DNA of 64,000 nt. It comes from Phycobacter sedimenti (lineage in GTDB: Bacteria > Pseudomonadota > Alphaproteobacteria > Rhodobacterales > Rhodobacteraceae). Positions within the stretch are counted from its first letter, which is position 1. Each line of letters opens with the position of its first letter. The notes below the pieces were generated by a model. That model was given only the letters and a program-made list of their open reading frames with translations. It did not search any database and was not told where the DNA came from. The stretch is taken from positions 186,001-250,000 of the forward strand of contig NZ_JBBVGR010000005.1 of NCBI RefSeq assembly GCF_038148855.1. The letters are read 5' to 3'. Positions 44,357 to 54,255 of the stretch are shown here, piece by piece. Made by a program: the position numbers and the translations under genes.

Positions 44357-44581
44357 TTAGTGAACCGCCACGGGTGAAAAATCGTTCTGCCGCGCCAGGA
44401 CAAAGGCGAGACGCCGGTCTGCGACCAGGGCCAGCTGTTCTCCTTCGGCGTCATGGACCGCATAGAGCTGTTTACGCCCGTGCGCGCCGGCCTGAAGCTC
44501 GGCAGGAAGATCGGCCACATCCACGGCCTTGACGTAAACGATGCGCTTGCCTGCGTCGTTGAAATCAAACGGTGTGTGCAT
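44357..44581 (-). CDS. DUF1150 family protein
   Basis: Protein of 74 residues with the DUF1150 pattern, including RIVYVKAVDVADLPAEL near residue 13-29 and GRKQLYAVHDAEGEQLALV. The family is alphaproteobacterial and frequently follows hsp20, as here: the gene starts 5 bp after the Hsp20 stop. A role in heat-shock response is inferred from this pairing only. Confidence 0.9.
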   Translation of the reverse strand: MHTPFDFNDAGKRIVYVKAVDVADLPAELQAGAHGRKQLYAVHDAEGEQLALVADRRLAFVLARQNDFSPVAVH

Positions 44582-44586
44582 GTCTG

Positions 44587-45000
44587 TTACCCCTTACGAA
44601 TGTTGATGGTCTGAACAACGGTTTGCGGGCGGGCACGGGTCAGGTCCACGTGCAGCAGGCCATTCTCCATCAGCGCCTCGCCCACTTCGACCCCATCGGC
44701 GAGGACAAACATGCGCTGAAACTGGCGCGCGGCGATACCACGGTGCAAGAACACACGACCATCCGCATCGTCACGCTGACGGCCGCGGATCACCAATTGG
44801 CGGTCTTCAACGGTGATCGAAAGATCCTCTTCGGCAAAACCGGCCACCGCCAGGGTAATGCGATAGGAGTGATCCGAGGTCTGTTCGATATTATAGGGGG
44901 GATAGCCTTCGTTGCCGGACTTCGCCGAGCGTTCCAGAAGGCGTTCAAGCTGCTCGAACCCCAACATATGCGGGTATGAGCCCAAGGTAAGTTTCGACAC
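44587..45000 (-). CDS. Hsp20/alpha-crystallin family small heat shock protein
   Basis: Holdase chaperone of 137 residues. The alpha-crystallin domain spans about 35-125, with NIEQTSDHSYRITLAVAGF, and the C-terminal NGLLHVDLTR. A terminal INIRKG resembles an IXI motif. The start is a GTG at 45000 with AAAGGAC upstream; longer frames above are not protein-like. A predicted RpoH promoter lies 68-96 bases upstream. DUF1150 follows. Confidence 0.92.
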   Translation of the reverse strand: MSKLTLGSYPHMLGFEQLERLLERSAKSGNEGYPPYNIEQTSDHSYRITLAVAGFAEEDLSITVEDRQLVIRGRQRDDADGRVFLHRGIAARQFQRMFVLADGVEVGEALMENGLLHVDLTRARPQTVVQTINIRKG

Positions 45001-45067
45001 GTGTTTCGTCCTTTGTTCGAAAGCGACGGATAGTCTTGCGGCCCCGGTCCGGGCACCGCCCTTACAG

Positions 45068-45096
45068 AATATGGTAACTTCTCTTGAATTCTCAAG
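45068..45096 (-). promoter_or_regulatory. Predicted RpoH (sigma-32 type) promoter of hsp20
   Basis: On the minus strand a CTTGAG -35 element (45091-45096) and CATATT -10 element (45068-45073) are separated by 17 bp. This follows the alphaproteobacterial RpoH pattern of CTTG and a C-rich/AT-rich -10. Transcription would start near 45061, giving a leader of about 60 bases. Confidence 0.65.
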
Positions 45097-45178
45097 AGTG
45101 TGCATGGCTAGGACTAGCCCAAAAGACGTTAACGAAGTATCCTGCAGTTCGCATCTTTCATCAGCTGTTGAGTCGCCA

Positions 45179-45403
45179 ATGAACGCCCCCACCGATATCT
45201 CGATGAAGACCGACGACGTGTTGCGGGTCGAACTTGAGGTGTTTCGCAGGCAGCACCGGGATCTGGACGAGGCCATCACCGCCCTGCAAGAGCGCGGCAC
45301 CTCGGATCAATTGACGATCCAGCGTTTGAAAAAACAGAAGCTGGTCCTGAAAGACAAGATCGCCCTGATCGAAGACCGGCTGACCCCTGACATCATCGCC
45401 TGA
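45179..45403 (+). CDS. YdcH family protein (DUF465)
   Basis: Small helical protein of 74 residues. Its C-terminal half LTIQRLKKQKLVLKDKIALI is the DUF465/YdcH hallmark. The function is unknown. The ATG at 45179 is favoured; an in-frame ATG at 45203 would give the shorter common form. It is divergent from hsp20. Confidence 0.85.
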   Translation: MNAPTDISMKTDDVLRVELEVFRRQHRDLDEAITALQERGTSDQLTIQRLKKQKLVLKDKIALIEDRLTPDIIA

Positions 45404-45616
45404 TCTGTCCCGGCTTACAGACCGACGCCGCCCGCACCGAAGCCATGGAAAGAGCAGCTCCCGCGCCTTTTGCAGGTCGGCAGCTGCACTGCCGCAGGCA
45501 AAAGCCTTGGGCTCGGCAGCGCGCCGGGGCGCGCTGTGGTTTCGCAATCCGGCGCACATCAGCCAGTTTGCAGCCGTTTGAATGGCTTCCCGTCGGTTTC
45601 CGACCGCATTGCTGCA

Positions 45617-45644
45617 TTGCACCGCAGGCGTCTTCGACTATAGT
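45617..45644 (+). promoter_or_regulatory. Predicted purE promoter
   Basis: TTGCAC (45617-45622) and TATAGT (45639-45644) are 16 bp apart, placing transcription start near 45651 and a leader of about 55 bases. The rest of the 302-bp YdcH-purE gap shows no gene. Confidence 0.55.
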
Positions 45645-45705
45645 GCGCGCTCCTACCACCCGAGCAGGCACGCGCAGGGCCTGCGGCATGACAGGACCGG
45701 ATCAC

Positions 45706-46206
45706 ATGCCAGACACCACCCTTGACATCAAAGTGGGCATCATCATGGGCAGCCAGTCGGACTGGCCCACGCTGAAAGAAGCCGCCAATATTCTGGATGA
45801 GTTGGGCGTGCCCTACGAGGCAAAGATCGTCTCGGCGCACCGGACACCAGACCGGCTTTGGGCCTACGGCAAAACGGCAGCCGAGCGTGGATTGCAGGTG
45901 ATCATCGCCGGTGCCGGCGGCGCGGCACATCTGCCCGGCATGGTCGCCTCCAAGACGCGGGTTCCCGTGGTCGGCGTGCCGGTTCAGACACGCGCTCTTT
46001 CCGGAGTGGATTCGCTCTACTCCATCGTGCAGATGCCAAAAGGCTTTCCCGTTGCCACCATGGCCATCGGCGCGGCCGGCGCGGCCAATGCCGGGCTGAT
46101 GGCCGCAGGGATCCTGGCCCTTCAGGACCCGGCCCTTGCCCAGCGGCTGGATGAGTGGCGCGCGGCGCTTTCGGCCTCGATCCCCGAGGAGCCAGTCGAT
46201 GAGTGA
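45706..46206 (+). CDS. purE: N5-carboxyaminoimidazole ribonucleotide mutase
   Basis: Purine biosynthesis enzyme of 166 residues that moves the carboxyl group from N5-CAIR to CAIR. Motifs are MGSQSDWPTL near residue 14-23, VSAHRTPDRL near 44-53 and AGGAAHLPGM near 73-82. The ATG at 45706 fits the family; upstream frame is not protein-like. It overlaps purK by 8 bp, so the two are translationally coupled and act in sequence. Confidence 0.96.
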   Translation: MPDTTLDIKVGIIMGSQSDWPTLKEAANILDELGVPYEAKIVSAHRTPDRLWAYGKTAAERGLQVIIAGAGGAAHLPGMVASKTRVPVVGVPVQTRALSGVDSLYSIVQMPKGFPVATMAIGAAGAANAGLMAAGILALQDPALAQRLDEWRAALSASIPEEPVDE

Positions 46207-47272
46207 TCCATTGCAGCCCGGGGCAACCATCGGAATTCTGGGCGGTGGCCAGCTTGGCCGCATGCTCTCGGTCGCGGCCTCCCGCCTTGGATTCAGGACG
46301 CACATATTTGAACCTGGCGCCAACCCACCCGCTGGCGATGTAGCGCATCAGGTGACAACCGCAGCCTACGAGGATGAGGCCGCGCTCGCAGCCTTTGCCG
46401 CATCCGTCGATGTGATCACCTATGAGTTTGAAAACATCCCCACGGCGGCACTGGACATTCTCGAACGACATCGCCCGATCCGGCCCGGACGTGAAGCTCT
46501 GCGTGTCTCGCAGGACCGCCTTACCGAAAAGTCATTCCTGAAGGATCTTGGCCTGCAGACGGCGCCCTTTGCCGACATAACCTCCGAGGGCGACCTTGAG
46601 ACTGCCCTCAACGGGATCGGGGCTCCGGCCATCCTGAAAACCCGCCGCTTTGGCTATGATGGCAAGGGACAGGCCCGGATCAAGACGCTCGAGGACGCCG
46701 CGCCTGCGCTGGCCTCGCTGGCAGGTGCTGCAGCCATCCTGGAGGGATTTGTAGACTTCAGCCACGAGGTCTCGGTCATTGCCGCCCGCAGCCCCAGTGG
46801 CGAAGTGGCCTGCTTTGACCCCGGCGAAAACGTGCACCGCGATGGCATCCTGCACACGACCACCGTGCCCGCACGCCTCAGCCAAAGCCAGCGCATGGAT
46901 GCCGTTCTGATCGCGGCAAAGATCCTGAATGCGCTCGATTATGTGGGCGTCATGGGCGTGGAGCTGTTCGTCACAACAAGCGGCCTTGTGGTCAACGAGA
47001 TCGCGCCGCGCGTGCACAACTCGGGCCACTGGACACAGAACGGCTGCGCCGTGGACCAGTTCGAGCAGCACATCCGCGCCGTCGTTGGCTGGCCTCTTGG
47101 AGATGGGCAGCGCCACAGCGACGTGGTGATGGAGAACCTGATTGGCGCCGACGTCGAGCGTATTCCAGAGCTTGCGCGCGAGCGGGACTGCGCGATCCAT
47201 CTATACGGCAAGGCCGAGGGCAAGCCGGGGCGCAAGATGGGACATATCAACCGGATCATCCGAACCAAGTAA
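46199..47272 (+). CDS. purK: 5-(carboxyamino)imidazole ribonucleotide synthase
   Basis: ATP-grasp enzyme of 357 residues that carboxylates AIR with bicarbonate to form N5-CAIR for PurE. The N-terminal motif IGILGGGQLGRMLSVAA is near residues 11-27. ATP-grasp elements include KTRRFGYDGKGQ and the late NEIAPRVHNSGHWT near 275-288, both typical of PurK. The start at 46199 overlaps purE by 8 bp. It ends 113 bp before the convergent phnM-like gene. Confidence 0.96.
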   Translation: MSDPLQPGATIGILGGGQLGRMLSVAASRLGFRTHIFEPGANPPAGDVAHQVTTAAYEDEAALAAFAASVDVITYEFENIPTAALDILERHRPIRPGREALRVSQDRLTEKSFLKDLGLQTAPFADITSEGDLETALNGIGAPAILKTRRFGYDGKGQARIKTLEDAAPALASLAGAAAILEGFVDFSHEVSVIAARSPSGEVACFDPGENVHRDGILHTTTVPARLSQSQRMDAVLIAAKILNALDYVGVMGVELFVTTSGLVVNEIAPRVHNSGHWTQNGCAVDQFEQHIRAVVGWPLGDGQRHSDVVMENLIGADVERIPELARERDCAIHLYGKAEGKPGRKMGHINRIIRTK

Positions 47273-47385
47273 CCGCTGCCGTCTGCAACTGACCGGCGAA
47301 ATCCGCCCCAAGCGGGTTTCGCGCGCAGCAAAGAGGGCCCGCTTGCCGGGCAGGATGCGCTGCGCCCCCCCCTGCCGCGGACCGC

Positions 47386-48537
47386 CTATCCCACGAACCG
47401 CGCGGCCACCTCCCCGCTCATGTAGCTCATGCGCCCGCCGGACAGGGTTGCCGCGACACGTCCGCTCTCCTTTTCGAGGATCACGACGTCGGCGCGTTTC
47501 CCGACAGCCAGCTCTCCACGGTCGGCAAGTCCCAGAACACTCGCAGGACCCCTGGACACCAGCGCCCAGGCCTGCGCCATATCCAGAAGCCCTGTGCGCG
47601 CCAGCATCAGGGCTGCACGGCGCGGGCTTGGATAGTGGTAGTCGGACGCCAGTGCATCGCACAGGCCCATGGCAATCAGCTCGATCGCTGAAACATTACC
47701 CTTGTGAGAGCCGCCCCGCACCACGTTGGGTGAACCAAGGATGATGTGATCGCCCCCCGCCCGCGCAGCCTCGGCGGCCTCAAGGGTCTCGGGAAACTCG
47801 CTGATCTTGACGCCCCGCCCCCGCCAGGTGGCGCGCACATCAGCGCTATGATCGTCGTGGCTGCCCATGCGCACGCCCATGGCGCCCAGTTCGGCACAGA
47901 TGGCGTCAAGGGCGTCGGGCACCTTGACGCTGTGGGCATGCATGTCTTTGAGCATCTGCCAGTGCACTTCGGGGTTGCGTCCTGCCTTCAGAGCCTGCCC
48001 CACAAGGCGCGCAGGCTTTTTTCCTGCGGCCAGCCGCTCATGCGGCAGATGGTCATTGAAGACAATATAGGTCACCCCTGACGCCGCCAGCCGCGCGGGC
48101 AGTGCGGCATAGTCCTCCAGCATATGGGTTTCAAACCGCAGCTGTGGCAGGATATCCGTCACCAGCCTTCCCCCGACGGATGTGATCGCGGCAAACACCT
48201 GATCGGCATAGTCCGGACTGCGCAAGCCGCCTTCCCAGCTATGAAACTGCGCCAGAACCGCCGTCGTGATGCCATTGGCCGCCAGTTCCGCCTCGGCGGC
48301 GATGACCCCTTCATCCATCTGCTTCATGGCACCGCGACGTGGCGCAAGATGGCGCTCAAAGCCATCCCCATGGGGGTCAATGATACCGGGAAGAACCAGA
48401 TACCCGGACAGATCCACCGGGCGCCCTGTCCGTGCCGGGGCGATGGCCCCCTCCGCAATGCACAGCTCGCCATTCTCAACCACGCCATCCGGCAACAGCA
48501 CATCGCCGCCCTGCAGGGTCAAATCAAGGGTCGTCAC
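47386..48537 (-). CDS. PhnM-like alpha-D-ribose 1-methylphosphonate 5-triphosphate diphosphatase
   Basis: Amidohydrolase-superfamily protein of 383 residues. Metal-binding His residues lie in LPGIIDPHGDGFERH near residue 50-64, and later GSHDDHS and ASDYHYPSP match PhnM of the C-P lyase pathway, which releases pyrophosphate from ribosyl methylphosphonate triphosphate. No other phn genes are near, so the activity on phosphonates is inferred from the family. The GTG at 48537 with AAAGGACC upstream is preferred; an ATG at 48579 would lengthen it. It overlaps the lipase gene by 14 bp. Confidence 0.82.
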   Translation of the reverse strand: MTTLDLTLQGGDVLLPDGVVENGELCIAEGAIAPARTGRPVDLSGYLVLPGIIDPHGDGFERHLAPRRGAMKQMDEGVIAAEAELAANGITTAVLAQFHSWEGGLRSPDYADQVFAAITSVGGRLVTDILPQLRFETHMLEDYAALPARLAASGVTYIVFNDHLPHERLAAGKKPARLVGQALKAGRNPEVHWQMLKDMHAHSVKVPDALDAICAELGAMGVRMGSHDDHSADVRATWRGRGVKISEFPETLEAAEAARAGGDHIILGSPNVVRGGSHKGNVSAIELIAMGLCDALASDYHYPSPRRAALMLARTGLLDMAQAWALVSRGPASVLGLADRGELAVGKRADVVILEKESGRVAATLSGGRMSYMSGEVAARFVG

Positions 48538-49321
48538 GCTCTGGGTCCTTTGCTGGTGCGCCACTACAGGCGCCGTCATCGCATAGCCCCTCGGGCAAGC
48601 CAAGCACCGCATCCAGAAAGGTCATGTCCGGATCGAACCGTTCGTGGCGCAGAAAATGCAGCGCCTGGGCAATCACCAGCGGGTTGTTCATCATGAACGT
48701 ATGGGTGACCGGCAGCACGATATGATCCGCCATCCCTTCGATGCGGGTGCTGGCGACCGACACCTTGCCGTCATCGGGGCCAGGGATCAGATTGGAAAAC
48801 ACCGGGTTGAGCGAGACCTCTCCGGCGATGACCCCCAAGGGAAAATCAACCGGCGGCAACTGGTTCGGGATACTGCCAGGTCCCGTGCCCAGCTGCAGAC
48901 CGGCAGGACCGTTGAGCAGGCCGAACACCTCCCAGTCGCCAAGCTCATCGACCAGTTCGCTGCCATGATTGGGCGGGCCAAGCATGACCACTCGGCCAAG
49001 GGTGTCCGGACGATGCTCCCTCAGCCAATACCGCACAAGGATGCCGCCCATGGAATGGGTGACCAGATGAACGCGTTGCGCGCCGCAGTCCTCAAATGCC
49101 TTGGGCAGCACCGCATCCGCAAGAGAGCCAATGGGCTCATCCGTCGAAGGGTAGCCCGGACGCACCACATCAAGGCCGCGGCCCGTCAGAACGTCTTCCA
49201 TTATGGAAAACGAGGATTCACTGCGCGCCAGCCCATGAAGCAGGATGACGCAGTCGGCAAATACCGCCGTGGGAAAAAGACCGAGGACGGCGACTGGCAG
49301 AAATGAGAGCAATCGTTTCAT
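48524..49321 (-). CDS. Secreted alpha/beta-hydrolase fold lipase
   Basis: Exported enzyme of 265 residues with a Sec signal peptide (residues 1-22, ending VFA). The oxyanion-hole region is LLHGLARSESSF near residue 26-37 and the nucleophile elbow VTHSMGGILVRYW contains the catalytic Ser near residue 90. Later VTHTFMM supplies the catalytic His. It probably cleaves ester bonds in the periplasm or outside. The ATG at 49321 is preferred. Its 3' end overlaps the PhnM-like gene start by 14 bp. Confidence 0.86.
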   Translation of the reverse strand: MKRLLSFLPVAVLGLFPTAVFADCVILLHGLARSESSFSIMEDVLTGRGLDVVRPGYPSTDEPIGSLADAVLPKAFEDCGAQRVHLVTHSMGGILVRYWLREHRPDTLGRVVMLGPPNHGSELVDELGDWEVFGLLNGPAGLQLGTGPGSIPNQLPPVDFPLGVIAGEVSLNPVFSNLIPGPDDGKVSVASTRIEGMADHIVLPVTHTFMMNNPLVIAQALHFLRHERFDPDMTFLDAVLGLPEGLCDDGACSGAPAKDPERDDP

Positions 49322-49362
49322 GGTACCCAGATAGAGTCCGGACTTTCCTTCGAAAACCCTTT

Positions 49363-50229
49363 TCACTGCTTTGGCGCCGACCAGATCACCAGAGCGATGC
49401 CGCCAAGAACCGCAACTGTCCCCAGCATCAGGCGCACTCCAACCGGCTCTGCCAGAATCAGGGCACCGCCGATGATGGCGATGACCGGCACGCTCAGCTG
49501 GATCGTGGCCGCCGTCGCAGGCTGAAGCTGAGGCAGAACGCGGTACCAGAGCGCATATCCAAGGCCGGAGGTGACGGCACCGGACAAGACGGCAAGGATG
49601 ACACCTGTCCCACTGACGTGCAAATCCGAAAGCGTCAGCAGAACAAAGGGGAGCATCATGACCGTCGCCGCAAGAAAGTTCATCGCGCTGGCGCGCACGG
49701 GATCGCGGGTGCCTCGGCCCAACAGAGTGTAGGCCGCCCAGCCAAGCCCGCTCAGTGCCATCAGCAACGAAGCTCCGAGGGGAACCTGTACCGGACCACT
49801 GGGCCAGACCACATATGCCAGCCCCAAAAAGGCGAGGCTTGCTCCAAGGATTTGCCCCGCCCCGACCCGGTTGCCCCTGAGCGCCCCCCAGCCAAACATG
49901 GAGATTTGCACGACGCCAAAGAGAACCAGCGCCCCAAGCCCCGCATCAAGCCCCTGATAGGCCAGGCAAAACCCGATCATGTAAAGAGTGAGAGCAGCCC
50001 CGCCGCCAAGAGCGTCGGCCCATCTTACCGGCGGCACGGGTGAATTGCTTGCCGACACGGGCCTGGTTTGCCACCAGCACAGGGTCAGCAACATGGCCGC
50101 CCCGGAGGCGAGGCGCAAAAGACCAAAGCCCATCGCATCCATGTGACCACCGCCGATCGCCAGGCGACCCAGGACGGAATTGGCTGCGAAGGCGATCAGA
50201 ACGATCAGAACCAGTCCGACGAATTGCAA
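49363..50229 (-). CDS. EamA/DMT family transporter
   Basis: Inner-membrane protein of 288 residues with ten predicted membrane helices in two EamA repeats. Wording such as LGALVLFGVVQISMFGWG and SGAVTSGLGYALWYRVLP matches drug/metabolite transporters. The substrate is unknown. The start is a TTG at 50229 preceded by AGGAGA eight bases upstream, which makes the non-ATG start credible. It lies 42 bp before the lipase gene on the same strand. Confidence 0.9.
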   Translation of the reverse strand: MQFVGLVLIVLIAFAANSVLGRLAIGGGHMDAMGFGLLRLASGAAMLLTLCWWQTRPVSASNSPVPPVRWADALGGGAALTLYMIGFCLAYQGLDAGLGALVLFGVVQISMFGWGALRGNRVGAGQILGASLAFLGLAYVVWPSGPVQVPLGASLLMALSGLGWAAYTLLGRGTRDPVRASAMNFLAATVMMLPFVLLTLSDLHVSGTGVILAVLSGAVTSGLGYALWYRVLPQLQPATAATIQLSVPVIAIIGGALILAEPVGVRLMLGTVAVLGGIALVIWSAPKQ

Positions 50230-50267
50230 ATCCGGCTTCTCCTATTCAAGCCGGTCGTTCCAGCCCA

Positions 50268-50627
50268 TCAGTTCAGGATGCGCAAGGCCGTATCACCGTA
50301 TCCACAGGTGTAGCAACAGTCATTGCAGCCTTGTGAATTGTCGAGACCAACGCCCCAGTACCTGTTGCTGTTGCCGCGCACCCAGGCGCCATAACATATG
50401 GTTTCGCCGGTTTCACAGCTCAGGTTGTATTCGTGAACGTCATAGTCATCAAGGATATAGACCTCACCGTCCCCGGGCCACGCCCGGCTGTAATCCTGAC
50501 TGTAGAATTCCAGGCTCACGATATGCGGATATTCGCTGCGGATGGTCCATCGTAGATTGTCAGCGCCAGCAGGCCCAACGGCCGCGAATAACGTCGCCGC
50601 CACAACCAGACTTACAAAACGTTTCAT
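50268..50627 (-). CDS. Secreted cysteine-rich hypothetical protein
   Basis: Protein of 119 residues with a signal peptide (residues 1-22, ending AGA). The mature part has an acidic/aromatic N-terminal region (GEVYILDDYDVHEYNL) and a C-terminal cluster: ETGETICYGAWVRGN followed by CNDCCYTCGYG. The pattern ICYGAWVRGN plus a CxxC-like block recurs in uncharacterised exported proteins. Likely disulfide bonded or metal binding. It lies 38 bp upstream of the EamA gene on the same strand. Confidence 0.75.
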   Translation of the reverse strand: MKRFVSLVVAATLFAAVGPAGADNLRWTIRSEYPHIVSLEFYSQDYSRAWPGDGEVYILDDYDVHEYNLSCETGETICYGAWVRGNSNRYWGVGLDNSQGCNDCCYTCGYGDTALRILN

Positions 50628-50816
50628 CCCTTCTCCCCGCTGCGGTTGATAGATGCAGCCAGACTAGGGGGGTGCCCATAAAAAAACCAAGAACGAATCA
50701 GTGTCGTGCCTAATAGAGTTTGAAAACATCCTCCCGCCAACGCATTGCGGTACTGGGACCGCGGGAGGGTCCTACGGCTTCGTTGCCCTGTTTCGTCGGA
50801 TCCTGCAGCCGTCCAA

Positions 50817-50848
50817 CAAAAAGGGGCCGCCCGAAGGCGACCCCAAAA
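50817..50848 (-). terminator. Rho-independent terminator of groESL
   Basis: On the minus strand GGGGTCGCC pairs with GGCGGCCCC around a TTCG loop (one G-T wobble) and is followed by T residues. It begins 26 bp after the groEL stop. Confidence 0.9.
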
Positions 50849-50870
50849 TCATCCGGCTGGATGGCGTGGC

Positions 50871-52520
<1,650 letters not shown>

Positions 52521-52586
52521 TTTCGTTTCTCCTTGAGAAAATCTGTGTTTGTCAGCGATGAAATGGGATCAGAGAAGCCGGAGGGC

Positions 52587-52874
52587 TTACTCGATGATGC
52601 CCATGATGTCGCTTTCCTTCATCATCAGCAGCTCTTCGCCGTCGACGGTGACTTCGGTGCCGGACCATTTGCCGAACAGGATCTTGTCACCGGCCTTAAC
52701 GGCCATTGCGATCAGCTCACCGCTGTCCTTGCGGGCGCCCTCGCCGGTGGCGACAACAACGCCTTCCGAGGGCTTTTCCTTGGCGCTATCGGGGATGATC
52801 AGCCCGCCAGCGGTTTTTTCCTCGCTCTCGGTGCGGCGTACCAGCACGCGGTCATGAAGCGGTTTCAATGCCAT
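52587..52874 (-). CDS. groS: 10 kDa co-chaperonin GroES
   Basis: Heptameric lid of the GroEL chamber, 95 residues. It starts MALKPLHDRVLVRR and has the mobile loop SEEKTAGGLIIPDSAKEKP near residue 16-35, followed by VGAGDKILFGKW-like wording (VKAGDKILFGKWSG) and VDGEELLMMKESDIMGI. Length and sequence are canonical. It is the first gene of the groESL operon. Confidence 0.98.
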   Translation of the reverse strand: MALKPLHDRVLVRRTESEEKTAGGLIIPDSAKEKPSEGVVVATGEGARKDSGELIAMAVKAGDKILFGKWSGTEVTVDGEELLMMKESDIMGIIE

Positions 52875-52938
52875 CTTTGCAGCTCCTTAATAGGCTCAAA
52901 GGTTGTTTTCTAGTCAGCCCCCGCTCCCCGCGGGGGCG

Positions 52939-52965
52939 TTATCACTCACATCGGGTGAGTGCTAA
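52939..52965 (-). promoter_or_regulatory. CIRCE operator (HrcA site) of groESL
   Basis: On the minus strand the sequence reads TTAGCACTC-N9-GAGTGATAA. It differs from the CIRCE consensus TTAGCACTC-N9-GAGTGCTAA at one position. It lies 65-91 bp upstream of groES, just after the predicted -10 element, where HrcA would block transcription. Confidence 0.95.
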
Positions 52966-52973
52966 CGGCTCGG

Positions 52974-53002
52974 AAGCTAGGAACGGCACCGCACCTTGTC
53001 AA
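52974..53002 (-). promoter_or_regulatory. Sigma-70 promoter of groESL
   Basis: TTGACA (52997-53002) and TAGCTT (52974-52979) are separated by 17 bp on the minus strand. The CIRCE operator starts 8 bp after the -10 element. Confidence 0.8.
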
Positions 53003-53405
53003 CACGCATCTCGACAGAAAATCAAAAAAGGAAGAACGCCCGGAAGGCTGGGCACCAGTAGATGGAGCTGCCCCCGGGCGCGACCTGCCTGCCTCCGAAA
53101 ACCGTGCCGCACACAGGACCTGACACCTGATGATGTGTGATGTTTCCAGCTCTGAGCGTTCATCGGGCATAGGCCGGGGAGAGGCATTGTGTCCAGCATA
53201 GCGCGAGTCATCAATTGCTTAGCGTTAGCGTGTGACCGAACAGCCCTCTACAGCATAACGCGCCCCCGGCAGGCCCAACGGGTGGACACACGAACGTTCC
53301 GGATGTGCAACACGACCGCTTTGCCCAGTGGAGATACTTGCAATTTGAATAAAATTCTTCTCAATTGACGGTGCCCCTTTTCCAAATACATTCGAGCATC
53401 GCCCA
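53003..53405. other. Intergenic region between groESL and the VPLPA pair
   Basis: No gene is seen. TTGACG (53365-53370) and TACATT (53387-53392), 16 bp apart, look like a promoter, but they lie so close to the ATG at 53406 that the transcript would be almost leaderless; its use is uncertain. Confidence 0.35.
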
Positions 53406-54011
53406 ATGAAAAGTCTTCTTCTTTCCGCCGTTTTCGCGGTCGCCGCGGGTTCCGCAAGTGCTGTAACTCTGAATTTTGGACCGGTGTACGGAGTTGGCAA
53501 TGGTCACAACCAGCTGTTCAACATCGCCACCCCGACGACAATCGCCGGCGATGCGACGCTCACCTTTTCGGTTCTTGACGACCTGAACGCAACTAACGAG
53601 TTCGTTGATGTGTCGATTGAGGGCTTGAGCCTAGGACGTGTGTTCGACAACGACCCCTCGAACGATGCCTTCGACTTTGCCAACGACCAGGGAACGCAAT
53701 CGGGACTGTCCACTGCCATCCTGCACACGGGCAGCGCGACCATTTCCAATGCTGATTTCACGCCGCTGATTGCCGATGGGTTCCTGAACCTGCTGTTCGA
53801 TTTCAGCGGTTTTGTAAACAAGACCGGCCCACGCACGCTTTACGGGTCGATCTCTTTCGCCACAGTCGCGCCCGTTCCGCTGCCTGCCTCTCTGGGCCTG
53901 CTTGGATTTGGCATTGCAGGAGTGGGGGCCCTGCGCGCGCGCCGCAAATCTAAGACCAAAGCCGTGCAGCGTCGGGCTGATGGCTCGCGATGCCGGGAAC
54001 CAAACCGCTGA
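53406..54011 (+). CDS. VPLPA-CTERM sorting domain protein (copy 1)
   Basis: Exported protein of 201 residues: signal peptide (residues 1-19, SASA end), a beta-rich extracellular body, and a C-terminal sorting tail APVPLPASLGLLGFGIAGVG then RARRKS. This tripartite tail (VPLPA motif, hydrophobic helix, Arg-rich end) marks exosortase substrates linked to surface or EPS material. It is a close paralogue of the next gene. The usual end RRKSKTKAAAA is replaced by an extra 17-residue Arg-rich tail, consistent with a 1-base deletion that skipped the original stop. The tail might still be removed by the sortase. Confidence 0.83.
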   Translation: MKSLLLSAVFAVAAGSASAVTLNFGPVYGVGNGHNQLFNIATPTTIAGDATLTFSVLDDLNATNEFVDVSIEGLSLGRVFDNDPSNDAFDFANDQGTQSGLSTAILHTGSATISNADFTPLIADGFLNLLFDFSGFVNKTGPRTLYGSISFATVAPVPLPASLGLLGFGIAGVGALRARRKSKTKAVQRRADGSRCREPNR

Positions 54012-54255
54012 AATGGCGCCCTTTTTCTTCTCAAGTCGATCAATCAATATGTCGGATTGCTCAGCCCCCGATGTTTTTTTTCAAAGCATCTGCGGCTTCG
54101 GGCCTGAAACCCAGATGTTCAGTGCGACCGGGGCCCGTATGTGATCCGGCAAACCGGACCCTACGGTTAACTCTGGATTAAACATTCCTTGCTTTTGCGC
54201 CGAATTCGTCACAAATTATTGGCGTTCCAACGTGATTTTAGAGTGAGTAGTCATT

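Noticed and set aside
53225..53500. Minus-strand frame overlapping the start of the first VPLPA gene
   Set aside because: It crosses the signal-peptide codons of a well-supported gene and has no motif or ribosome binding site.
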